A DNA stretch of 38,095 bases. Source: Synechococcaceae cyanobacterium SM2_3_1 (GTDB taxonomy: Bacteria; Cyanobacteriota; Cyanobacteriia; Thermostichales; Thermostichaceae). The notes below the pieces were generated by a model that had not been told where the DNA came from, ran no database searches, and saw only the letters and a program-made list of their open reading frames with translations. The stretch's first letter is position 1; each line of letters opens with the position of its first letter. Of this stretch, positions 16,385 to 24,873 are shown in pieces. The stretch lies in NCBI GenBank assembly GCA_012030715.1, contig JAAUUJ010000020.1, forward strand, positions 1-38,095, written 5' to 3'. The translations under genes and the position numbers were made by a program.

Positions 16385-19300
16385 CTGTGGGGCCAGAGTC
16401 AGGAGGGAGAGGAATCAGGATCTGCACCACCGTCCCACTGCCGTGACGCCGCCCCCGCCATTCGATGGTGGCATTGATCAACTCAGCCCGATAGCGCATG
16501 TTGAGCAGACCATGGCGGCCCACCCCCTGGGGTTCTTCTGGCATACCCACACCATCATCAATGATTTTGACCTCCAGATGGGTCCACTGACCCGGATCAG
16601 GAATGCCGAATCCCGCCAGACTGGGAAACGTGAGGGAAGCGGGATTGATGCGGCTGGCCTCTGTATGGCTGATCGGGACCAGGGTAATATCGATGCGTCC
16701 GGCGCGGGCATGTTTGACCACGTTGTTCAGGGCCTCCTGCACGATCCGGAAGAGGGTGCTCTGGGCCACGGGTTCCAGACGCTCTAGCAGATCGGCAGAT
16801 CGATCGTCAAACCGCGTCACCAGGGGAGTACTCGAACGCTGGGCCGCTCGTTCCAGCAAACTGCGCAGAGCCGATCCCAGGTTAAATGCCCGCATCGCGG
16901 TAGGCTGCAGATCCTCCACGATCCCCCGCAGTTCCGCAATCGTTTCGCACAGCTGCTCATTCATGACCTGCAGGGCCCGTTGTCCAGAAGCGGTGAGGGC
17001 TTCGGTAGTCGCCAGGTTTTGCATCTGCCGCGACAGCGCCCCCCAGATCCGCCAGGGTTTGATCATGTAAATCAGCAGCTAACCGACGGCTTTCTGCTTC
17101 CCGGCCCTCCGTTAACCCCCGCACCGCAGCAGCCGTGGTTTCCTGTTGCCTGGCCCGCTCGTAGTATTGAGCCCGCTGTAAAGCCACCGCTGTGATATCC
17201 GCCAGGGCCTGGACCAGATCCGTATCGGCATGGCAGAGCAGACGAGAGACAGGCTGATCAGGGGTAGGGTCTGGTTCCAGATCGACCGTGAGGGGGGGGC
17301 GGGAGTCTAACCTGGGCGGCACAAAGGCACACATCACTCCCGCAACTGTGGTGGCATCCGTCATGACGGGAACACAGAGAACCGCCTGCACCTGATCCTG
17401 CAACAGGTTGTACCGTGTTTGGGGAGGCAGGGGAAAGCAGCTGACATCTTCAATCAATAAACTGTCATGGCGGCCATAGCAATCCAGCAGGATCAACCAG
17501 CTCAGATCAGGAGAAAGGGTCTGGCCTAGATGGGAAGGAATCTCTAAGGAGCGTCGATATTCCTGCTGAATGCTCAAGCCTTCATGTTGAGCGGGAGAAT
17601 CTGAAGGCGGGGAAGGTGGGATCTCTCTGGTTGCCTTCGGCGTTAAGTGATGGATCGCTGGAGCCACCGAAGCTTCCACCTCAGAAACACTGGTGAGCGC
17701 TATAAAATCACACTTGTCCACCTGTAGGGCATTGGCCATGCTTTCCAGCGCAATTTCGATGATCTCTGCCGGATCATAGGTGCTACTCAACCGCTGAGCC
17801 ACCTGCCGCAAGAGGTTTTCCCGCAGCGCCGAGATCCGGGTTTGTTCATAGAGCTGGGCCTGCTGCAGAGCAATGCCTGCCTGTTCTGCCACCGCCATGG
17901 CCAGGGAGAGATCCTCCGCGGGCAACTCGCGGGCAAACGCGGACTGGGTCTGAGGAGGGGGTTGCAGCAGGATCAAAGCAATGGACCCCAATAGTGTCCC
18001 GGATTGTAGAATCGGGATCAGGGCCAGATTATGAACCCGGCGTTGTTGTAAGTAGGTAGAGAGGGCCCCAGCTTCTATGGCGATCAGGTTCTCAATCTGA
18101 TCGGGAGTGAGGACAAAGGGATGGCCCTGCTCCAGAACGGTCATGATCTCTGGCTGCAGCCAATCCCAATGTTCAACATTCTCTTCCTCCAGAGGGGGCT
18201 CTGCTCTAGAAAAGGCTTGGGGGTCGGATGGACAGCCCTGGGCAGTCAAAGGGGCACGGCATTTGATAAAGCGTCCTTCAGACCAGACCAATGCAGGGGA
18301 AATAAAATCGGTGGGAACCGTGGTTCTGGGATTATTGCGGCCATAGAAGCTGATCTCGCAGCGGTCCAGATCAAGCGTGGTGGCCAGCGCCTGCACAATC
18401 GCCTGCAACACCTGCTTGGGATCAAGAGAGGTGCGAATTTTGGTGGTAATTTCGTTGAGCAGGGATTCTCGCCGTGCCTGCTGTTGAGTCTGACTCAGGA
18501 GTTGCTGGGTTTGGGTGAGTAGCCGCACCTGATCAATGGCGATAGCCGCCTGGGAGGCAACAGCTTCGGCCAGCTTCAGATCGGGGTTTTGCCAGCTGGG
18601 TTGCCCCATCTGTCGTTTGAGGCTGATACAGCCAATCAAATCTTCCCCCTGGAGTAAGGGCACAAGCAATACCCCCATAGCATCTGTGCTGTCTTCCAGA
18701 ATCACGGGGGCCCGCTGATCCAGAAGCATCTGGGTTCCTGATTGCAGACGGGCACGGGTGCTTTCCGGGATCATACAGGGCAGCCGAGGGGGACGCAGTT
18801 GCTCCTGCCAGCTAGCCACATCACTGTCATTCTCTTCGGCCACCGGCACCAGAGGGGCCATGAGGGTGAGCCCCGGCAGCTTTTCTTCCAGCTGGTCACG
18901 CGAGAGCTGAGGGGCGTAGATTCCCACTGGTCGCAGACAGGAATCCTCCGGTTGCCAGAGGGCTAGGATGCAAACCTCCACCTCAAAGGCTTCCCCAATT
19001 TGTTGGGTAATGGCATGGAAGAGGGTGGCAGGATCAAGGCTGGCGCGGATCACGGCGGTCATGGAATGGAGCAGCGCCAACCGCTCCGTCTGCTGCCGCA
19101 CATGCTCAAATAACTGGGCACGGATCAGGGCAATGGCCAGTTGATGGGCCACCGATTGCAGCAGCTCCACTTCCGCCGCTTGCCAGCGATAGGGATGTTG
19201 CTTGAAGGCCCCCACCAGACCAATCAACCCCTGCTGTTCCGGTTCCAAATCGGTACCCAGTGCCGAAAAGATTCCCTGATCCGCCAGTACCTGTTGCAAA

Positions 19301-20814
19301 CGGACCGGGTCCAGTCCCTGGGAGCGCTCTGGACTGACAGGAATGAGGACTCCCGCGCGGTTGTGCAGGTGTTCCATGATCGCCCGCCCCGCTGCTGGTA
19401 AATCTGCAGCCGTCTCCAGATCGGGGATCTGCACACATTCTCCCTGAGCCACCTGCTGAGTCCAGGGACCAAAGTTCTCCAGGGCAAACGGACCCACCGA
19501 GGGGATCAGATCCTGATCATGCACCTCAAACGTCACCATCACCGACTGACCATCAGCCGTGACCGCGAAAAAGAGACAGCGACTCAAGCCCAGCGTATCG
19601 CGCAGTTCGGCCATGGCGGTGGAGACGATCTCATGCCACTGCAGCGAGTGGTGCAGCGTGTTAGTAATCCGGTTTAACAGGGTTTCTCGCTCTCCTTGCT
19701 GCCGCGACTGGGCGTAGAGCTGCGCATTATTGAGAGCCAGAGCTGCCTGCGTGGCAATGGCCTGGGTCAGTTCAATCTCTGCATCCAAAAATACATGCTC
19801 TTCCCCATGGATCAGGGCCAGACACCCCAGCATTTGCTCCTGATACTGCTGGTGAAAGAGGAGAGGAACCAGCAACACTGCAGCAGAGGGGTAGTCCGCC
19901 GTCTCCGGCACGCTGCGCCTCAGATTGGCAATGGCAAGACACTGGTGCTGGCCCAACTGCTGGGCGAAATGCGGATGCTGAAGCAGGGTTTGATACACCT
20001 GAGCTGGCAGCAACACTGGAGCGGAAGATGGGAAGCGAGCAAGCACAGTAGGGACACTGGGATCGGCAGCACTCCCCGGATCGCCCCCTCCAGGCCAGTC
20101 CATTTGCAGAAAATCACACTGATCCACCCGTAGGGCTCGACCCACCTGTTCCACCAGGGTTTGCAGCATGGTCTGGCGATCTAGAGACTGGCGCAGTTGC
20201 TGACTGATCTGCCGGATCAGGCCATCGCGGCGTGCCTGAAACTGCAGTTGGGCGGTCTGACGGGCATTGACAATCGCACTGGCAGCGTAGGAACTGATGA
20301 ATTTCAGCACCTCCAGCATTTCTGGCTCGAGTAAAGCATAACTAAAGAGGGAGAAGGCCGCGACGGGCTCCGGGCCCAGATTGATCGGATAGGCGGCAAA
20401 TGCCTGCAGCCCCTCACGCCGAATCCATTCTGGAGCAGGCATCCAGGGTTGTTGATCGGGATGATTGATCAGGAGAGGCTGCCCCTGTTTAATCACCTGA
20501 CCCATGGGCGAGTCGTCGGCATAAAGGCGCTCTAGCTGAGACTGGACGGGACTGATCAACCCCCGCTGAGCCACGGAATAGAAGGCCGCATCACTGCTAT
20601 CAAAAAACCAGATCTGGGCCGAAGCTGCCCCCAAACGCAGGACCAAACCTTCCACCAGGGCAATGGCAATGGCCCGCGGTCGATCCAGAGGGGAAAGAAG
20701 AGGATCCTCGGGCTCTGCGGCAAAAAGCGTGGCCATATCCTGGACAATGTCATTGGCCGCCTGCATGGCCGGAAGCAGAGAGCAGGGCACAAAAGGAGGT
20801 GGACTGATCGGCAT
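16380..20814 (-). pseudogene. Multi-GAF sensor histidine kinase (frameshifted in the HisKA_3 region)
   Basis: A ~1477-aa soluble sensor. Six GAF domains follow one another, each introduced by a helix of the type LLNxITxxLRxSLDPxxxLxAI (for example before LRVDQCDFLQM, LGLSRCLFFAV, LDLDRCEISFYG and LQVDKCDFIAL). Then come the NarL-type dimerisation helix with its phospho-His (LAADLHDQTLADL) and HATPase_c (IVQEALNNVVKHA, IIDDGVGMP, GRHGLLNMRYRAE). The frame breaks at a six-C run 17039-17044, just after the phospho-His. A five-base run gives LADLGALSRQMQNL, so one extra base is the simplest reading. No membrane span or cognate NarL-type regulator is visible nearby. Confidence 0.88.
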
Positions 20815-20946
20815 GGGGGCACACTCTGGGCATCACCTGTGTCTACCTATCCTAGGCAGCAGTCTCTGCGAAGAAACTACCGATGTTCACAGTTGCGGGT
20901 TGTAGCCGCTGATCACCTGGGAGCGGCGGTCGATTGCGGGAGTTGC
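20815..20946 (-). other. Gap between pentapeptide gene and histidine kinase
   Basis: 132 bases containing the region upstream of the kinase start. No convincing -35/-10 pair or hairpin terminator was found. A minus-strand transcript from the pentapeptide gene could continue into the kinase. Confidence 0.3.
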
Positions 20947-22152
20947 TCAAATCTCTTCGTAGAGGGGGGCATCCAGCTTGCGCAGACCGGAGGCTTCCGG
21001 TTCAAAATTCTGGGGGAAACGGGTGCGATCGTCGTAGACAGCAGCCTCCAGCTCGACAGCGGCCAGATTGGTATCCCGCAGATCGGCCTGGGTGAGAACT
21101 GCTCCCCCCAGCTTGCTGCCCCGCAGGCGAGAGCCCCGCAAATTCGCCCCCGCCAGATTGGCCCCCCTTAAATCTGCAAATCGCAGATCCGCCCGAGAGA
21201 GATCCGCATTATGCAGATCGGCATTTTTCAAATCGGCACAACTCAGGTTCACGCCCTGAAGCTGACCTGCCGGAGAGGATCGTGTTTGCTTTAACCGCTC
21301 AACCGGACTAGCTTCTAGATCCTGTAACGGTGGCGTCGCCTCCGAGGCGCTAGCAGCCGGACGAGAGGGTGAAGCCTCTCCTTTCTGCCACAATCGCAGT
21401 CCTGCTTTTTCGGGATTAAACCCAATGCGAAAGAGGGTTTTGCGGTCGAAGTAAGCCCCCTCCAGATTGGCTCCCTCCAGATTGGCTTTGCTCAGATTGG
21501 CTTCCCGCAGATCTGCTTTCAATAGACTGGCTTGACTGAGATCGGTGGTGACGAGATTGGCTTTTAGCAGTTGAGCCCCATCCAGACGGGCCTTCTGTAA
21601 ATTGGCCTGCGCCAGGCGAGCACGGCTTAAGTTTGCCCCTGACAGATTGGCCCGCACCAGCGTGGCAGCAGTGAGAGTCGCCCCTTCCAGGTTGGCATCG
21701 GTCAGATCCGCTTCAAACAGATCGGCGTGACTCAGGTTGGCCTGGCTAAAGTCCGCTTCCATGAGCAGGGCTTTGATCAGACGGGCTTCCGTCAGGGATG
21801 CCTCCCTCAAAATTGCCTTCTGTAGCTTGGCCTGGGTCAAACGAGCATGATCCAGCTGCGCCTGAGACAGATCGGTTCCCCCCAGATTCGCTTTCAGTAA
21901 ATAGGTCTGCAGGAGCTGAGCTTGAGATAAATTGGCCTGACTCAGATCCCCCTGGCTGAGGATCGCTTCGCTCAGATCCGCTCCCTGCAGATTGGCCCCT
22001 GCCAGATCAATGCCAATCAGATCTGCACCCCTCAGGTTGATTCCCCGCAAGTGGGCACCTTGAAAATTACGGGCTCCTGCCTGGTAGCTTGCCAACAACA
22101 TCCCACTGGACAAGGCTGCCGTCAGTGGACGATCTGCATCGGGAGAGGTCAT
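20947..22152 (-). CDS. Pentapeptide-repeat protein with two repeat blocks
   Basis: A 401-aa protein built from A(D/N)LxX pentapeptides. Block 1 covers residues ~26-235 (about 40 repeats) and block 2 ~296-372. Each block ends with a related cap: YFDRKTLFRIGFNPEKAGLR and YDDRTRFPQNFEPEASGLRK. A low-complexity Ser/Pro/Ala linker (~256-295) joins them. Pentapeptide repeats fold as a right-handed square beta-helix; functions range from gyrase protection to scaffolding, and are mostly unknown in cyanobacteria. There is no signal peptide or membrane span, so it is probably cytosolic. Confidence 0.92.
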   Translation of the reverse strand: MTSPDADRPLTAALSSGMLLASYQAGARNFQGAHLRGINLRGADLIGIDLAGANLQGADLSEAILSQGDLSQANLSQAQLLQTYLLKANLGGTDLSQAQLDHARLTQAKLQKAILREASLTEARLIKALLMEADFSQANLSHADLFEADLTDANLEGATLTAATLVRANLSGANLSRARLAQANLQKARLDGAQLLKANLVTTDLSQASLLKADLREANLSKANLEGANLEGAYFDRKTLFRIGFNPEKAGLRLWQKGEASPSRPAASASEATPPLQDLEASPVERLKQTRSSPAGQLQGVNLSCADLKNADLHNADLSRADLRFADLRGANLAGANLRGSRLRGSKLGGAVLTQADLRDTNLAAVELEAAVYDDRTRFPQNFEPEASGLRKLDAPLYEEI

Positions 22153-22277
22153 GGGTTGCAGATTTAGGTAAATGGGGCACCGCTCACCCGGCAGGCAGGT
22201 CAGCTATGGTTGCCATTTTAACAGCTGGCTCGAGCCCAGCAAGTCGAACCTCAGCGGGCTCCCAGGGATCCGGCCAG
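22153..22277. other. Intergenic region with a tRNA T-arm-like hairpin
   Basis: A perfect 5-7-5 stem-loop, GCTGG-CTCGAGC-CCAGC, lies at 22224-22240. It has the size of a tRNA T-arm, with CTCGAGC in place of the usual TTCGAGC loop. No matching acceptor stem, D-arm or anticodon arm could be built from the bases before it, so it is not called a tRNA. It may be a hairpin ending the helicase transcript or a decayed tRNA end. Confidence 0.3.
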
Positions 22278-24818
22278 TCATTCAATCATGTACAGTTCCT
22301 GCTTCCCACGGGTGAGGGCCACGTACTTGAGATTCAATTCCTGTTCTTTTTCCCAGGCCTGTTGCTCAGGGCGTTCTAGGGGGAGATATTTGGACCGATA
22401 AATGAACACCCGCTCCGCCTCTAATCCTTTGGCTTTGTGCACCGAGGTTAAAACCACCACCTCTCGTTTCTGGGCAAACTGTCCCTGAATTTCGCTACAG
22501 AACTCCTGCAGAGATTCAGATTGACTGACCCGGTAAAGGGTGCGCAGGATTCCCGCCTGAGTTTTCTGGGCCTCTAGCTCCTCCTCAATTTCGGTGGGAT
22601 CACCAGACTTTTTGGAGATCGCCTGGAGCTGCTGGCTTTCGTACTGCTGCAGAAATTTGAGAAGGCGAGAAAACTCAAACTCGGGTATCTGAGCAATTTT
22701 TTGCGTCATGCCCACTAGCGTATTCCCCAGATCTGCCCCCCGCAGTTGCGCCGGAACTCCCTTGCGCACCAGTTGAATACAGAGTTGCACCAGAGGACCA
22801 TTCAGGCGGCAAAGGATCATATCCCCCTCACGCAGATGCTCCGCCAGTTCGGCTTCTCGGACTGTGCCCACCAATCCAGCTGGGGCATTGGGCCGCGTCT
22901 CAATGTAAGGAACCAGCGCACGGGCCAGATCCAGGTGACTGGCAGGACAGCGATAGCAAATCGAGAGGGGCAGTTCTGTGGGTTGCACTCGTTGCTTGAT
23001 CTTCTCCACACTCTGGGAGTCTGCCCCCGTAAAGCCATAGATGGCCTGCTTCGGATCGCCCACAAACAGAATCCGTCCTCCCGGTTTGCGGCACTTGAGA
23101 ATCAACTCCAGCTGGCAGGCATTAAAATCCTGGCATTCGTCAGCGAAGATCCATTCAAACTGAGTTACCTCCAGATTCATGGCCACAGGCAGCCAGATCA
23201 TATCGGTGAAATCAATTACCCCCGCCTTCAGCGCCTGCTCCTGACCCATTTTTAAGATCTGCCGGATCTCCACCAGCCCCCATTCCGGAATCGGGAGGCG
23301 GTAGTGATCACACATGGTTTGCAAGGCTCGCAGATCCGCAACATCGGTCAGGGTAAGACGGCAGAAGTCCACCGCCTGCTTCAGGGTGTCCACATCCCCC
23401 CCAAAGCCTCGAGGTAACTCCGGTTTAGGTCCAGAGCGTCCCCGTTGCTCCCAGGCTTGCCGTTGTTTCTGGTGCTGCTCCCGCAGTTGTGCCATCCGCT
23501 TGCGGATCAGACGGTGATATTTGTAGTCATCCTTTTCAGTTTTGCCCAGGGATTGATTCACGATCTTTAATCCCAGGGAGCTGAGGGTACGGGCATCCAT
23601 GCGTCCGGCCAGCTTCTGCTCCAGCTCCGCAGCAATGTCCACATTAAAAGCAACAAAGATGGCCTGCCGTGACCTCACCAGATGGGCCGACTGCACCAGG
23701 GTTGTGCTCTTCCCCGATCCTGCCACCGCCGTTACCAAGCCATCTCCACTCCCGGAGCGGACGAACTCATAGATGGCCTGCTGATAGATCGAGGGTTCAA
23801 AGGCAGCTTTTTGGGCAGTGACTCGGGGGCGGGATCGATCCACCACCTGGGGGAGTGCCTGCAAAAGGGGATCGCGCTCATTCTGCTGAGCCATCTCCAG
23901 GGACTCCGTCTCGGTCCACTGGGGTTGGGGTTCCAGATCCGGTACGCCCACAAAGGGCTTCAGCAGCGAGGGATCCTGAGTTAAATCCGCCAGGACCGCA
24001 GCCACCTGCTTGATACAGTTCTGGGGTTGCCGGATCACCTGCGCCTCCGTAAACCGGATCACCACCCAACCACGCTCACGAAAATGATCGTTGCGGGCCT
24101 CATCATTCCCCTGAAAGTGGGTGGGTTTCTGCTCCTTGAGGGTGTAGGGTTCATCGATCTCAATATCAATCAGGAGCCTGGATCCCTTGAGGGGGTAAGT
24201 AAGCGTAATATCCGGCGTATAGGGACGCTTGTAATCAGGAGAGAACTCCACATAGGGCTGCTTGCTTACCTGATCCGGAAAGGCTTTTTGCAGCTGCTGA
24301 AAGAACCAGGCCTCGGATGCACCCTGAGTTGGCCAGGATTTCAGATCATGTTCTCCGTCTGGTCCCCGCGCCTGCGTCAGGGCTTGCCAGCGCAGTTCGG
24401 CTCGATAAGCCTGCAACCCTTCCGGGGTTTGTCGAGACTTCTCCTGCTGGGCATGGGCCTTTTTTGCGGTTTCATATTCCTGCAACTGCGCCTGATAGCG
24501 GGCCAGATCCTGCTCATGCATCTTTAATCGTCGCGGATAGGTTTGCCGTTGCCACCCCACCAGGCCCGCCAGGATCACGATACTCAGCCCCAGAACACCC
24601 CCCCCCCAGGGGAGAGAGACCAGCAGCAAACCGACACCAATGCCTCCACCCACCAGAGCAGGGATCAGGAGCGCCCGAACATTCACGGCAGGCGGAGCGG
24701 GATCTGGAGATTCGGGCGGGGATCCCAAAAAAGGGGTCGGATCTGGCAGGGCCATCTCTGCCTTTTGCAGTGCATAGGGGTAAAGGATAATCGGATAGTG
24801 AGGCCTCTCAGCAGGCAT
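22278..24818 (-). CDS. Membrane-anchored nuclease-like / UvrD-type SF1 helicase fusion
   Basis: An 846-aa three-part protein. Residues ~47-90 form two close membrane spans, followed by a coiled coil (~97-135). Residues ~165-260 look like a PD-(D/E)xK or Vsr/DUF559-like nuclease: RPYTPDITLTY, then LLIDIEIDEPYTL, a basic ARNDHFRERG helix and WVVIRFTE. Residues ~340-846 form a UvrD/Rep-type helicase: Walker A TAVAGSGKST (~363-372), FADECQDFNACQLELI, FVGDPKQAIYGFTGAD, VVLTSVHKAKGLEAERVF and the final YVALTRGKQELYMI. A nuclease plus SF1A helicase suggests DNA processing or defence; tethering to a membrane is uncommon. A later start at MALPDPTPF is possible. It is not obviously in an operon. Confidence 0.85.
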   Translation of the reverse strand: MPAERPHYPIILYPYALQKAEMALPDPTPFLGSPPESPDPAPPAVNVRALLIPALVGGGIGVGLLLVSLPWGGGVLGLSIVILAGLVGWQRQTYPRRLKMHEQDLARYQAQLQEYETAKKAHAQQEKSRQTPEGLQAYRAELRWQALTQARGPDGEHDLKSWPTQGASEAWFFQQLQKAFPDQVSKQPYVEFSPDYKRPYTPDITLTYPLKGSRLLIDIEIDEPYTLKEQKPTHFQGNDEARNDHFRERGWVVIRFTEAQVIRQPQNCIKQVAAVLADLTQDPSLLKPFVGVPDLEPQPQWTETESLEMAQQNERDPLLQALPQVVDRSRPRVTAQKAAFEPSIYQQAIYEFVRSGSGDGLVTAVAGSGKSTTLVQSAHLVRSRQAIFVAFNVDIAAELEQKLAGRMDARTLSSLGLKIVNQSLGKTEKDDYKYHRLIRKRMAQLREQHQKQRQAWEQRGRSGPKPELPRGFGGDVDTLKQAVDFCRLTLTDVADLRALQTMCDHYRLPIPEWGLVEIRQILKMGQEQALKAGVIDFTDMIWLPVAMNLEVTQFEWIFADECQDFNACQLELILKCRKPGGRILFVGDPKQAIYGFTGADSQSVEKIKQRVQPTELPLSICYRCPASHLDLARALVPYIETRPNAPAGLVGTVREAELAEHLREGDMILCRLNGPLVQLCIQLVRKGVPAQLRGADLGNTLVGMTQKIAQIPEFEFSRLLKFLQQYESQQLQAISKKSGDPTEIEEELEAQKTQAGILRTLYRVSQSESLQEFCSEIQGQFAQKREVVVLTSVHKAKGLEAERVFIYRSKYLPLERPEQQAWEKEQELNLKYVALTRGKQELYMIE

Positions 24819-24873
24819 GGGTCAGCCCTCATGTGGTGGGGACAGCAGCAAGCCACCGTCAAGGTAGAAAAGG

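Noticed and set aside
16957-20814. CH dipeptide near the end of the last GAF domain (LLCHADTD) as a cyanobacteriochrome bilin site
   Set aside because: The Cys lies in the C-terminal helix region, not at the usual chromophore Cys-His position, and no DXCF motif was seen.
22224-22240. T-arm-like stem-loop as evidence for a tRNA gene
   Set aside because: The loop is CTCGAGC, and no acceptor, D or anticodon arm could be paired in the bases around it.
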